Positions 10,010 through 23,299 are shown, counted from the first letter of the stretch. The stretch is DNA of 64,000 bases from Acanthosoma haemorrhoidale (GCA_930367205.1 OV884015.1:33161288-33225287), one strand, 5' to 3'. Translations and numbers: made by a program. Notes: generated by a model from the letters alone, not told the origin.

Positions 10010-11984
10010 TAGCCTCAAATTTTCTTGTCACTTCTATAAATATCATGCCACGGATTTTATTACTTATATTGTTTAATATAAGGTTACCTTCGCATACGTG
10101 TATACCCCTACTGTCACTGCCATATGATCACTTCATCACTTCTTAAGATGGTTTCTTTATTTAATTCGTAACTGTGTCTATTTTTCATTCAATTCTAACT
10201 AAGCATTTCTATATTATTTTAATGGTTTTATATTTTATTTGTATAGCAATAAGTTAATTTATTCATTTTTAATCGTAATATACTGTGCAAAGTCTCAGAA
10301 TAAAGATTTTTTTTCCGTTCTATTGTAATTAAAAAATTTCTTTTCCTATTTTTCTAAGCGTGTTGTACCCTGGTTGTTGACAATTGCAGTGAAGTGATTC
10401 CATTGTGTCAAAGCAATCAGCTAGATAAACTCCCACTGAGTACCTCTCTGGCTATTGGTGCAGTTCTCTCCATCAATACTTGACTTGCCATCACAATTGA
10501 CACACACTCGCAATAGCACCTATCCGAGTGTTCCGATTGGAGAGCCTTCCTCCAACACGATCCAACATCGGCTTGTATCACATTGCTGGTAGGTCTAAAG
10601 ATGACGACATCTCGTCGTGCCTCACTACTTTTGGAATCGTTCACTGGATCAACGTACTCAATAGACTTCTTCAACTGTAGAACTTATTGCTCTATTTATA
10701 GCGATCTAATTTCTTTGCTATTTATGTTTCGCTTGATAACTACTACCATGTAAAAATAATGGTATATTTTAACTTTTGTCAATTAATGAAACAATTAAAA
10801 TCGACTATGGTGAGCGTAAGGAGCTTCATTCTTGCACTCATTAAGTAGTGTTCTCTCAGCCATTTCAATAAATCGTTACTAGAAATCATAAATAGGTTAT
10901 GTGAAACGATTTAAGAAATCCATCGCATTTCTATTGAAGCCAACTTCCAATCAGCCAGTCTAGAGGTATTTTTGAATAGTACTTAAATAATAATCATATA
11001 ATATACATAATATTCACAGGAATGTAAACGTAGGTAAGCAAAAAAAGATTTCAGGAGGCCTAATCCCCGCAAAAATATGTTCAAAAAAGTATATTTTTTC
11101 TTCTGGAGTAGCCAAGATAGTGGTGGGCAAATGTTTAATTCGGTCACAGCAGCGTAGGCATTATACCTTTATAAAAGATATGCCCTAAAACAAACAAACA
11201 AAATAAAATAATAAATATGGCATTGGCCCGTAAGTCACGTATCACATGGAACAGGGCAGTACAGGGAAATATTGGACCCAATAAATATGGTTGGTGAGTG
11301 TGGATCGGGTTGATGATACAACCCGAATCTCTCTGATCAAGTTTGGAACTAGTGAGTACTAGACCACAGTTATTTCCTTATGTATAGCTGTCGTTCATGA
11401 GTCAGTTCCCTATGCCATTGCACAACAAACTTAATTTGAAATGAACTAAATACAAATTGCTACTATGATCATATAAAAAACCTAGTCAGTACTATTCTCT
11501 TAATGTTATAATTGAGTATCATCGTATACCGTTTTGTGTCCCTAAACAATCACATCTCCAGTTCCAGTCACTTCAAAGACCACCAGTAGCAGAAACAGAG
11601 AAGAAATGAAAATGTGAACCGTTTATGCCCTCATTAGGGTAGCTCAGAGACAGCCAATCAGAGAACTAAACATAAATACTCCTCTAAGCAGTACCGCGAC
11701 AGATTCTCTGGTGCCAGGGGAAAATCAATTGTCTCAATGTTAGCCAGTGACGCACATACAACCAAAGCCTGACTGAATTGAGCTCCTAAAGAACACTATC
11801 AGCAAATACTTACATCTACACATGTGATTACATTCAACCTTGAACTGAACACGACACGAAATTGACGAAAAGCCTCATTAAAATTGAACCATTCAAAAAT
11901 ATCGGGCAAGTGTTTACTCATATACGTACAAATTATCATTATTTGAGAAGCATCAATTCTCGGACTATAACCCTTGGCATCAAT
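10010..11984. other. Intergenic, nothing recognised
   Basis: AT-rich. The minus-strand 85-codon frame at 10417-10674 has no family match that I can name. No 3' LTR of the preceding element was found here. Confidence 0.5.
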
Positions 11985-12358
11985 TGGCGGACTATAACGC
12001 CGGAGACACACCAAGTTTTTTGACTCGTTGCAGCAACTCACAAACCCATGGTTTAACACTATGACCCCACCACCCTTACCACATCGAAGGCAACAGATTG
12101 TCGGGGAAAATTAGGATAAGCTTTAGTTTAAGTTTTTATTGTTAGATATAAGTAACTTTTGAGTCTATGATAAATAAGGTGAGCCCCATCACTTTTAATA
12201 AATTCAGTCCATTAATGTATAATGTACATCATTATACTTTTGTTCAAGCACAATGTAGAATAATTAGGAATTGTATAAAATGTAGCCAAGCTACAGGAAA
12301 TATAACAAACCAGTTGTAAATAAATTCGTTTGTATAATCTATACTTTGTAACATATAT
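11985..12358 (+). mobile_element. LINE J3 3' end
   Basis: Starts in RT C-terminal coding (R-R-H-T-K-F-F-D-S-L then L-T-N-P, 12000-12050) and runs through T-P-P-P-L-P-H-R to a TAG at about 12112. The 3' UTR carries the stem-loop at 12176-12195. The UTR blocks match 19440-19740 closely, including a shared TGTAGCCAAGCTACAGGAAA stretch. No poly(A) tail remains, so the end is eroded. Confidence 0.75.
12176..12195 (+). other. 3' UTR stem-loop of LINE J3
   Basis: AAGGTGA, loop GCCCCA, TCACTTT: seven pairs including one G-T. Compared with the perfect copy at 6501-6522 the change keeps pairing. Confidence 0.55.
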
Positions 12359-12675
12359 TAATTTTGCTTGGTGCTTTATGGTCTTGCTTACGCGGTCTTT
12401 TCAATCCTATTAATTCTATACAAAGCTCCGGGAAGCCACGTCTTTCTTCATTTATCCTAGAAGAGATTCCAAGTCTTTCCACTGCCTCAACAGTCACTTC
12501 ATACAATATTTTCTCAAGTCTTCTAATATCGTTATATTTATTCATTGCGTTATTTCTTTGGCCTTCATCACCATTGCCAGCTTTGCTTTACAGTCGGCCC
12601 TCTCAATATCCTCCACGCCTCAATGCGAAAGTACCTACAGAAGTTCAACTATTTCAGTTAGCAAAGAGCACTGTA
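12359..12675. other. Spacer between LINE J3 and the Tc1-like element
   Basis: Contains a minus-strand 68-codon open frame (12339-12545), partly in the preceding UTR, with an acidic/basic mix (EKILYEVTVEAVERLG) that I do not recognise. Confidence 0.35.
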
Positions 12676-14085
12676 TACACTCCCTGTCAAAAAAAATCGC
12701 AACACTTATAAATCTCGAGATTCTTTAGTTTTGGAGCCTAACCCATGTTTTGTTTAATTTATAGTAATAGGGTTAGCTACATGCGAGGCATTGCAGATTA
12801 TCCGGACTATTTGTCAACAAATGAAGGATCAAATGTTTTTGTTAAGTGATTTCAATTTGCCTTTTGTTTGCCTCGGGCATTTCTCTCTTACCTCTTTATT
12901 ACATTATTTTATTCGTGTGATAATGAGCCTTATAATCCGCGATGATTCAGCAAGAATAATTAGAGTTCACGAAGAAGGAAAATCTTTGCGTAACATCTGA
13001 AACCGCCTTGATTTTTATTGATCTACTGTTATGGACGCTACAAAAAGGTACAGAGACCGGGAGTCACTTAAGACAACTGATCTCATTGACCATCTCTTTA
13101 TTAAAATTTAAGTGCTTAGGAAACACAATTCAACAACTTCTGGCATTATAAAGTTGGTTACTGGTATTCTTGGGATAATAATCTCAGAATCAACCCCTTA
13201 GAAGAAGCCTGAGAGAGTCAAACCTTAGCTCAAGAAGACGTGTGAAAGGGTCTGTTCTTCCTGCAGAACACTGTAGACACTGGAGACTAAGATTTGCAAG
13301 AGAACACCGATCTAAGTGAAAATGAAAAATATCCTATTTAATGAAGAGACGAGAGTGGTCCTTATCAGTCCAGATGGTCGTGAAAGAGTCTGGAGACCGG
13401 TACAGTATGCTTTTCAGAAACTGTGGCATTTGGAGGAGTCTCATCCTATTATGTTCTGGAGTGGCATTTCTTGGAATGCATGTACTAAGTTGGTACCAAT
13501 CCAAGGAGAGGCCTTGAATGCTTAAGGAAATGTGGAGATGATTTTACAAGATCATGTACTGCTTTACATGCCTTTCATTGGCCCTAAGTAATTGCTTATG
13601 CATGATAATGCCCGGCCACATAAGGCAACATGTGTTTCTGAGTACCTGAACACAACAGGTATCTATAACCTAGAGTGGCCAGCAAGACTTACTCGAATAT
13701 GTGTGGAACAAACTTTAAAGAAAGGTTCGGTCGAGGGATCCTTCTCCTACTACGCCTGTAATGCTTAAGATGGCTGTATTGGAGGAGTGGGACAACATCC
13801 CCCAAGATTTTATTAAACAATTTGATAAGAGTATGCTTAAATGGATGCAAGCAGTTATTAAAGGTAGAGGAGACAATACCAATGCCTATAAAATTTAAAT
13901 TTTGTTAAAAACGAAACAATTGATTTTTTGGTGTTGTTGTTCTTTTAAATTAAATTAAACATATATTAAATTTTAATAACATTGGTTATTTTGAATTTAT
14001 GACCCTTTTTGTAAATGTAAAATATGCTGTTCTCCTGAAATTACAAAAGTTGTAGGTGCTTCCATTTATTTGACGAGGATTTATA
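12676..14085 (+). mobile_element. Tc1-like DNA transposon, inactive
   Basis: The left end has TA then CACTCCCTGTCAAAAAAAA (from 12678), typical of Tc1-like terminal repeats. The right end (about 14052-14083) is a decayed inverted version ending in TA. A broken transposase gene fills the interior. The size of about 1.4 kb fits the superfamily. Confidence 0.8.
12923..13898 (+). pseudogene. Tc1-like transposase pseudogene
   Basis: Begins MSLIIRDDSARIIRVHEEG with a helix-turn-helix region. A frame with SSRRRVKGSVLPAEHCRHW follows (about 13210-13315), ending in a stop where the family usually has Trp. LFNEETRVVLISPDGRERVW comes next, then MFWSGISW and H-D-N-A-R-P-H at 13601. The C-terminal EEWDNIPQDFIKQ ends at the stop 13896-13898. 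In the catalytic triad the first Asp (usual F-S-D-E) reads F-N-E-E here, so the site itself is damaged as well as the frame. Confidence 0.85.
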
Positions 14086-14194
14086 CCGCACCTAGGGAGT
14101 CATTTATTTTATTAGATTAGTGTGCTCCCTGCTATGGACCCCAATGAATCGGTAACTTTGAGGAAATATTCTAGATCTTAGATCACTACAAACC

Positions 14195-14485
14195 CTGTGA
14201 ACAGACTGTCGGGGAAAATTGGGTTAAGATTTTGTTTGTTAGATGCAACTTAGTTTTAAGTTTTATGATTCATAAAGTGAGCCCTATCACCTTTGTACCT
14301 TTCTGTATTTTTAGAACACTTCAATGAGCATTACGTTGCAAAATATTAATAATGTTTGGTGATCAAAATTATATAAAATGTAGGCAACTACAGTACATAT
14401 AAATACGATGTAAATATATTATGTGGTTTTGAATCTATTTTTAAATTTTCCAATTGATTTTGTAACAAAAGGATATAAAAAAAAT
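14195..14485 (+). mobile_element. LINE J3 3' UTR fragment
   Basis: Matches the UTR of the other J3 copies from AACAGACTGTCGGGGAAAAT onward. It keeps the hairpin at 14274-14294, with one bulged base, and ends TTTTGTAAC near 14467, followed by a short A run. No coding sequence left. Confidence 0.6.
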
Positions 14486-15084
14486 ATGTCTAGTGTTCAT
14501 TCAGGAGGCTTCTTTTGGTTGAAGTCAGGATAGATATTGGCAGGTATCCAATATCGGCCATGTAAGTTTGGCTAATAATTGTTGCTTGGTTAAACTGATA
14601 AAAGTAATGGTTTCAATACCACAACCAATGATTCATATAAATATAATCTGTTTATAATAATGCCACCTTAATAGAATACAAAGGTCACATTATGTTACAA
14701 GTCTCAATTGCCAAGTTGATTTATAATTCTGTTTTCACACGTCCGTGCTCCAACGATAACCATCGTATGTGCATTATTACGTGGTCAAGTTATATAATTT
14801 TACATAACGCTGTATGCAGATGCACTTATGTATCGTTTCCTTCTTAATTCAATAACTAGTAAAATTTACACTGAAAGCTACTATGAGTCTTATGTGCCTG
14901 TTGACTGTATTTCGTGACGTGAAAAAAACTGAAATTTTCTTGAAAGGGTGCCTTTCAATAAAATAAAATATGCAATAAACCATCGCTATATAATGGCAGT
15001 TTAAGATATTTTACCCTCGGCATTGCTCACGTAGAACTTAATAGTTCTAATATAGATATGTAAGGTTTTTAAACCCAAAACATT
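14486..15084. other. Intergenic, nothing recognised
   Basis: AT-rich, no open frame of note, no repeat recognised. Confidence 0.45.
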
Positions 15085-15209
15085 CATCACACCACTTTCA
15101 AGCAGGTACTCCTAGTACAAGGATCCGCTCAACCAAAATATTCCTTTATTTTTCCCTCATCCTTAATCTTATAATTAGAGAGCTAAGAAAAAAAAAAAAA
15201 AAAAAAAAC
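15085..15209 (+). mobile_element. LINE J2 3' UTR with poly(A) tail
   Basis: The stretch around TACTCCTAGTACAAGGATCC to AGAGAGCTAAG matches the inverse of 4215-4310. It ends in an A run of about 20 bases at 15188-15208. The extreme 5' truncation is typical of LINE insertion. Confidence 0.75.
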
Positions 15210-16218
15210 ATTCATAATTTTAATTCGCAAAACTAGTTGCTATATTTAGAAGATATGGTCACAGTTTCTCAATTTATAATTTCATAATATTATTATAGTA
15301 TAATATAATGCAATTGTAATCTTTCAAGACATTGATATTTCATCGCTCCCTTTTCAATATTTTTCAAACTATAGCAGAAAAGTCTAACTGCAATAACGAT
15401 AAATTTTAATTTTAAATTGAAATGTGCTGTTTCACAATTTATTTTATTTTTTTATCAGCTATTTATTGAGCTTTTCTCAGCATAATATAACATATACATA
15501 ACGGAAAGTGACACAGACTCGTATACTGTTTACCGAACTAAACCGTTACAGCCAATGGTTCTTGTACTATTTCTAGGCTGAATAGGATGACCTATGAATA
15601 AGAGATATTCGAATAAATAAAATTCTTCTTGATGATACAACTTGGCACCTTCTATTGATAAACAAGTAATGGAAAATAACTTCGGTCTGCAATTGGCTGC
15701 TCCACGCTCATCAATATTAATTATTAGTGTTTTGTGATAACATATTTTCCTGGATTATTCAGTCTTTTGAAGCCGGCTTAAACTTGTCTTATTGTATTGT
15801 CAGTTGGGCTAAAAGCCATACTCTCTCACAATTTAACACTTTCATTGATTAATGTTTGAAAATAACAGTCCACAAAAGCACCAACATTTAATACGTGTCA
15901 TGGTGGTGAGATTTGATGCTCTGCTTAATATGACATGATGGAAAATATTTTAACTGAAAAGTAATTCAGTAATAATTGACCTTTAATATTTTTCTTTGGG
16001 TCAATTTTATTTGAAGCATCTATAAGGCATCAAAAACACTTTCACGCAAAATATCATCATATACACGTCACTGCCAAAAATTATGTATATACTTTTGACA
16101 ACAATATTCATGACTTTACATAATTATTGTTAACTTAAGACCCAGCACATATGATTAATCAGGACAGTGAGATCTTTAATTTACTATACTCAAAATAATA
16201 AAATAATTTTTGTAATAC
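15210..16218. other. Intergenic, nothing recognised
   Basis: AT-rich, short open frames only, none supported. Confidence 0.45.
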
Positions 16219-16220
16219 TA

Positions 16221-16686
16221 CACTAAAACCTCCGACTTCAACGGTACCAAGGCAGGGGGGTCGGATTAATTGGAGAAACGATGTTACGTGTTATAAATAT
16301 ATTTATATATATATTTGTTATTAAAATTCTTTATTCCATGTTTCTTGCTTTACAGTAAAATATACAGTTTAATTAAACAAAATAATATAAAAGTTAAATA
16401 ACTACACGGTTTTGAGAACGTCGTTTGAGTCGGCTAAACTCTTCGAAAGACCCAAAATCGGAAATTATCAAATTCGACAGCAATTTTTCCATTGACATGT
16501 TAGAATAAAACTGAAAGAAGTGCGTTTGAATTAATAGAAGTGGGTTTCGATTGAATTAACACTTTCTCACCGTGAACTGTGGTTCGGCGGCCCAGCGTTC
16601 CGAAAATATTGAGTACACAGTGGACCTACGAGAAGGGACCCGGAAAGTAGGATAAGCGGAATACGGATTAGCGAGGTTCTACTCTG
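16221..16686. mobile_element. pogo/Tigger-like MITE
   Basis: The left end CACTAAAACCTCCGAC and the right end, read inverted as CAGAGTAGAACCTCGCTAAT, are degenerate inverted repeats of the CAGTA-AACCTC type. TA lies directly outside each end (16219-16220, 16687-16688). Sub-terminal GGTACC/GGGACCC-like blocks fit too. At 466 bp with no transposase it is non-autonomous. Confidence 0.5.
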
Positions 16687-16688
16687 TA

Positions 16689-19239
16689 TAATTTATTAAT
16701 TAATGACTATTATTCATCGAGATGGTTATAGTTTTCTTTTGGACGAATGAAAGCTTTTCACGTAAAAAAAACACAGAGGTTGAAACAAGGGTTTCTGAAT
16801 TTGAATGAACGACACCCTTAAAAGGCTTTTACTCAGAAAGTATCCCGTTTGCCATCCCAGTGCTTTATATACTGAAAATGTTCCTGTACTAAATCGAACT
16901 CGAGAATACTTCCTGTAATTTATGTCCACTTTATTTTTTTCTCAAGTTTGATGATCGTCAAAAATTATTATTTAGGATTTAGCATCTACATCTATCTCAT
17001 TTAATGGTTGAAAAAAAAAATCTTTCCCACGAGGACAGTAAGAATTATTGAACAATAATCTAGTATTAGAATTAGTATTCTTATATTAATATTTGTAGAT
17101 TGTGTGAGACAATTATGAAACAAACCGTCTCTTAAAGTTATTTATCAGTTTATAGCTAACTCGTTCAACTGTGATTGGTACACGTTAAAAGTACGGATTT
17201 ACACCGATTACTCTACGGTCATGTAACGTGCCTATAAACAGATAAAACAACCTTGCAGAGAAGCAAATATATTTTTTTATCAATATAAAATTAATTCGAG
17301 CTTTATTGAACTTTTTTTGTTTCAAAGTTGAGATTTTGTTATTAGCAACTAACATCTATTGACAAACAGATCCTGCCTATTCCATAAAGATTAAAAGCAA
17401 GGCAGTTTGTAAATACTTTTTCTCATACGAAGTGGCACGTTGGAGGGACGCTGAAATCGACAATACTAGCAATCGCTACAGAACCTCTCCGCCGATCAAT
17501 ACCAAACTTCCTAGGAATCTAACAAACAATATTCGAGGGTTAATTTGTTAATTGCATCATTATATTGTTTTCTTATAAAGACATCAAAAGTAACAGCTGC
17601 TGGCTTGTATTGGCAGAGAATAAATGAAGCTTTCTAACGAAAGAGGTAACAACGAACAAACATTAGACGTGTTACGAAGATGGAATAAAAGACATTGAAA
17701 AAACATTTTTCTCTCCAGATGAATCTGACCAAAAACCGAGTATTTTTTCAATTTTGGTTCGTATTTATAGGGTTTTAGCGGTACTAAATCGGATACCATC
17801 CTGGTTTTGCAACTTTTCAATATTGTCAGCTCTTTTAATACAATCCGACATATCTTTTTTTTTCTTTCAAACGATGTTCAAATGTAATAAAAAAATATTT
17901 ATTCCACGGCTTCTAGGGTCCATTGGCAAGAGCCTTCCAACATATGTCAAATATTTTTCATAATAAAGGATTTATTGTAATCGGGCAGCTACAAACATAG
18001 TATTTGACGCCAATAAATCTTTTTCGTTCGCTTTAATCCCTATCTCACTTCCTACACCGCTTTTCTATATTATTAATTATTTTTTATTTGTTTGCTTTGA
18101 ACGCATTAAATATGTCACTAACATTTGAATTAATCCGTTGCAGGTAATGCCGTGGGAAATGGGCGATTGACAGACACAAAACGTAAGTGTGTAATCTTTA
18201 GAATGTTTGGAATTCAATTCCTAATCCGATATTGTAAAACCCCTCAGCGTCTGCATGCGATAAGAGAACATAGAATACCTTTCCCAAATGAAACAATCCC
18301 AATAATCGGATGAATATGTTTGCAAACATTAGTTTCTTATCATCCATCACGCTAAGAGAGCTGTAAACCTTTCAAATCTACCACTAGAGTCCTTTATTGA
18401 TAATTTATTTTTTTGTCGCTCCGGTTCTAAAGATAGGTCGAGATACTACACCAAGAGGGTCACATATAGATACGAAGATTTTTTTTATCGGTTTGTGTTT
18501 ATTTTTATTCTAAATAGATATTTTTTTTATCTGCGAGAAGTCGTTGCAAATTCTCTTAGGCAAAATGATAAATATTATTGTAAGCTACACTATGCTATTA
18601 TTTGCAGATTCCTTAATATTTCCATTTAAATCACTTGAAAGTGTAATTTTAATTTTTTTTTTACAGTGATTATTATTTCAGAAAAAAATATGAAGTAAAC
18701 ATACACTTTTTTGACTGCTAGGCGAGGCCCAACTAAAAATATCGTTACTCTTTAAAGTCCCTTATTTTTAATATTGTCTATTTATTTTTAATTCCATGAA
18801 ATGGTGAGATAAAATGAAAAAAAAGTGTGATAAATCAAACTATTAAGAATTTCATTATGTTTCGTAAAAGAAGATAATAAATTATTATAATAATAGTCCA
18901 TATGAGGACGTTAAAACCTTCATTTTAATAATAATGATATATGAAAATAATTATTTTTTTCATTTTATTAATTATTTAATATTTTCCATCAGATCGTTTT
19001 TATTTTTAGTATTTCTGGGGCATCAATTAAAACTCTCATGTCAAATATAATCCTACTAAATGAAACTGAGGATGCGAACACAATTTTTGTTGACAGTTTT
19101 AATGACTTTATGTAATCACATTCAAAAAAAATCCCAAGCATATTACATGTTAGTTCTTTTAGATATTTAATTCTGATACCCTTTTCAATGTTAGAGAATT
19201 ATGAGAAAAACCCTCGATAATAATAGAAAATTATCAATC
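16689..19239. other. Intergenic, nothing recognised
   Basis: AT-rich. The open frames at 16726-16929, 17584-17820 and 17754-17963 are short, overlap on opposite strands and carry no motif. Confidence 0.45.
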
Positions 19240-19748
19240 AAACTGCCTCCACAGAGCTTTGGTGAGATGTCTTATAAAGTTAAAAAGATTTGATACTTGT
19301 TGGTCCAGTGTACTGCACCCGTTGCTTGGTGTGCCTCGGTGGGTGAGTTCATCCAACGGAGACACATCCAGCTTTTTAACTCGTTGCAGCACCTCACAAA
19401 CCCAGTGTTTAACACTACGACCCCACCCTTCCCTCATCGATGGCAACAGACTGTCGAGGAAAATTAAGTTAAGATTTAGTTTAAGTTTTCTATTGTTAGA
19501 TTTAAGTTAGTTTTAAGTCCATGATAAATAAGATGACTATCACTTTTAATAAATTCAGTCCATTACTGTATAATGTACATCATTATACTTTTGTACAGAA
19601 CAGATCACTCACTGTTTTGTATACCAGAATTTGTATAAAATGTAGCCAAGCTACAGGAAATACAATGAACTAATTATAAATAGATTCGTTTGTGAATCTA
19701 TATTTTGTACTTATATAAATTTGTAACATGTGGATATGGAACAAAAAA
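19240..19748 (+). mobile_element. LINE J3 3' end (longest coding tail)
   Basis: Coding of the RT C-terminus runs from about 19305: S-V-L-H, a frameshift, then V-G-E-F-I-Q-R-R-H-I-Q-L-F-N-S-L and L-T-N-P-V-F-N. It ends P-H-R-W-Q-Q-T-V-E-E-N at a TAA near 19467. The 3' UTR matches 12116-12358. The hairpin is lost in this copy (GATGACTATCAC at about 19529). Confidence 0.75.
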
Positions 19749-20085
19749 AAGTCATTATGAAAATTATAAAAGCTAAGGTAATTCATACAACACACAGGAA
19801 TTGTACGATATACCTTTATTATTACTTGTAATGATTCATCTCTTAAAGCACAATAAAAAAAAATTGGTTATTTGAGTAAAATAATAAGTTTATATGATAG
19901 TTAGCCTTACTTATGATGATAGATGTGATGTCAAATGTGACGTCACAATTGAACGTTAACTGCGCAATTGATACATCTTAAGGATAGAGAGCTGCACATC
20001 TGGGCCTTACAGCAACATCGGCTTAATCGCAAACACAGGGTCGCAATTTCAGCTGAGGTCCCTTTTTGGGACGGCAATTACTCGG
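19749..20085. other. Intergenic, nothing recognised
   Basis: AT-rich, with an A run near 19855. No gene or repeat recognised. Confidence 0.4.
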
Positions 20086-20087
20086 CG

Positions 20088-20170
20088 GGGATAGCTCGTT
20101 TGGAAAAAACACCTGGACGGGAATCAGGAGGTCCCGAGTCGGAATCCTGACCCTGCCGCTATATTGATTC
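20088..20170 (+). repeat. tRNA-derived SINE-like element (tRNA pseudogene head)
   Basis: CGGCGGGG at the start pairs with CCCTGCCG at the end (eight pairs, one G-T). An A-box-like TAGCTCGTTTGGA and a B-box-like GTCGGAATCC sit at tRNA-like spacing. An anticodon-stem-like CCTGG...TCAGG lies between them. The B box is imperfect and the D arm is poor, so it is not a working tRNA. Confidence 0.5.
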
Positions 20171-22956
20171 TCTCTTATTTGATCAATAATTACTAATGTT
20201 ATACTTGTAGGTCTGATGAAACCTAGGGCCAAAGTCATCACGAGAAGTTAACCACACCGGTATGCTGTTTGAATGGGATTCTTCAATCATTAACCCCCGT
20301 TAAAAAAATTCATGTCATTTACTCCATTCTAACCTCTTTCATGGAAAATGAATTTCGCTACTTGCAAGAATGACAATTACGTCAGAGGAAAGGTGTCTCG
20401 CGAAATGGCCAGAGAGTTATACGACTCTTCTAGGATCAGAGGAAAAGCGCCTAATAAAACCATCACATTGAAGAGCAAGAAATTGAATTGACACCACCCC
20501 AATTCATCGAAACCGTACTAATATAGCTATTAAATACTTTCGGACCTATGTTGCACAGACTTAAACCAATCATTTCCAATCTCAATGAGAATCAGATTAA
20601 CTACAAGTAAGGTATCATTGCCAGCCTGTTTGTTAAACAAAGCTTTGTTTAAAAATTCGGAAAGTATATTCCATACCACATTAAAATATGCTGATATTTT
20701 TTTTAATTGAATAGAATAGCGTGAAATATATAATGATAAATTGAAAGAATAAAACTCCGGGTCTATTTTCATAATTTTCATTATTTCTTCCCATAAGGTA
20801 TCTGAGATTAAAATTTTTTATTTAATTTATTTTATTTTCAACGATTATGGACTTATTAAAGACTGAAAAGTTTTATAAAGAATTTGTTTCTGATTTTGGT
20901 CTTGCTAGAATTAGGTTATTCCTGTATAGAGAAGCGTTCGGCCGCTGCTAGTATCAACTGTTGGTTTTTCTTCTCAAAGGGGCTAGGGCCGATATCACTG
21001 AAAGAAAAAATCTTCCGATTTATAGGTTTAATATGTTGTATATCTCAATATTTAGATCTTTGCGGTTGGTTTTATTTGTTGAAAATCGCAAAAAAAGGAT
21101 TAAATTTCGTTTAAAAAGTAACTAATCGATCCTTTACAAGCTCAAAGTAACTGACTCCAGTCGAAACTTTGACATCTTCCGATAATGTTCCTTTTCTTCA
21201 TAGCAACTAAATAATAATACATATGTACATTTCCAAAAATACAATTTATAAATTCGATACGTTCGTGTATATAAATTAGATTTAAGGGACTATTGCTATC
21301 CTGATCCAGAACTAAACCATACCTTGCACAACAGAGAGGGTACCTTACACAGAATCTGAGTCCCTACGAGCAACCATGCCTTCCTAAGCTGAAACCCAAG
21401 TGGCCTCACTCCGTTATGTTTAATTTTAATTTTCCCTGATCCCCCTATAAGCTCTATCACACTGCCGTAAATATATTATTCTTTTTTTAGTGCTTGAATT
21501 TATCTTTTACATTATTTATATGGATTTAAATATTAAGACAGATGCGTCGTTGAGCAGAAGGCAAAAAGAAAAAATACCAAAAACCTCTTTGAAATATTTT
21601 ATCTCGCTAATCCACACTGATGCTCGTCAATGAAGTGTTAAGCGTAGTCTAATCATGCAGCATGCACGTTATGTTGTAAATGTCATCGAACATTTTTTTT
21701 ACGTTTGACTGAAGAATAATTTTAAAAAATGCACGGCGCATGTGTTCATCTATGATTAGAGAAATGCACCAAGTTTATTTTATTTTAATTTTTGTAATCC
21801 TCCCCATAAATGATCGCAGACCTCAAAGGATAAGCTCTACTGCCAAACAGGTAAAGGCATTCATACTCGTCTACCTGTCTGTATTTTTATGACAATGATT
21901 TCAAAATAATTCAGTCTATCTGAAATGTTATAGGAATATTTTGTCATTGTCAAAATACTATTAGAGTAAGTGAGGAAAAAACTGTCAAGATCTTAAATAT
22001 AATTTAATGATCCTTTAAAAGAAATAAATATGACATAGTGATGAATGTGTAGAAGACAAAGAATTGAAAGAAATCTACATATGGTCATACTTAACAGAAT
22101 TAGAGGTAGAGACATTTCGGACTCCAGGACGGAGTCCAGACTTCGTGCAGACTCTGCGAATGTATGAAGCTAGAGAAGATCAAGGAAGAGGGTGTGCAGA
22201 AGTTCTTATTTTATCATAGTTACCTGCTCTAACGAATTCTCGTGTTTAACCTCTGTGGAGGATTGTGGATAAGATGAGTTTGGCCACGTAGATAGAATGT
22301 ATGAGAGGGATAGGGCAGAAGGACGTTGGAGGCGGGATCAGGAGGAAGAAGAACTCAACGAAGACCCCGGAAACTTTGGAGGAGGAAACAGCCCAAGCAG
22401 GGACTGGATCATAAGACGAGGGAACTTCGTAAAGGGACACAATGCACCTCAGATTGAAGAGGAGATCATATATCTATCTACGAATGCATGTATATGAAAA
22501 TAAAATTAACGCGGAAAAAGGCGGTCCAAGTTTGCCAACTTTTAAACTCTCGTCCTATTAAGCGTTTGAAGTTTTTCCTACAGATTAAGGGTCATCCAAA
22601 ACTGTAACGTGAAAATTATTTAAAAGGTATTAAAACTAATTAAGCCTTATCTAATAATTTAAATTGCTTTACAGTCACTCAATTTTATTTTCGTTGAAAT
22701 ATCTATTTTCAATGGACGAGATTTTAGTCTATCGTTTACCTAGATATTATTTATTCATTTAATTCTTCGTTCATTAAGTTCCTTTTAGAGAACCTCTCGT
22801 TTTTATTATATGATGCTAACATTAATTAATTTTGGTTAATCACAATTTTTGTTTTATTATGTTATTTTAGCTATATTGATAATGAACACAATTTCATTTT
22901 TTAAATACATGTTTTTTATTTACAGTGATTTCTTTATTGTGGTAAAATCTGCCATA
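20171..22956. other. Intergenic, nothing recognised
   Basis: AT-rich with short open frames only. An 8-bp inverted repeat GGACTCC...GGAGTCC occurs near 22120. No gene supported. Confidence 0.45.
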
Positions 22957-23235
22957 CTGGGCAATAAGTAATTGTGATAAATGTTCTCATTCATACCATA
23001 CTTACAATTTTCATTCACTCGCTCATTCATACAAAAATTACAAACAGCCCAGAGACCTCCCAAATCCACATGGTTGTCATCTCCCTCGCATGCGAAAGAG
23101 GACGTAGAGTCTCGGGAAGTCCCCCACGCTCCTCCGTCACCCGCGTCACTGGATACGAGCCAGTGGAGACTGACCAAGAGCGCGAGAGCCACAAACGCTC
23201 AGGTGATGATTGGAGAAACTGGCCATTGTTTAAAT
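22957..23235 (-). mobile_element. LINE J1 3' UTR copy
   Basis: Matches 1900-2130 and the inverse of 39540-39800, including GAGCGCGAGAGCCACA and CTCGCTCATTCATACA. Its outermost GGGCAATAAGTAATTGTGATA block is shared with the copy at 48411. No RT coding remains. Confidence 0.75.
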
Positions 23236-23299
23236 ATATGCTAAACCATCAGTATTGGAGCCCAGTCTCAGTCTTCACTGACTTGTCACTAATACCTTA

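Noticed and set aside
10015..10410. Possible 3' LTR of the gypsy-type element
   Set aside because: Apart from a CAGAATAAAG match it does not align with the 5' LTR remnant.
12339..12545. 68-codon minus-strand frame
   Set aside because: Begins inside a LINE 3' UTR and has no recognisable domain; chance is more likely.
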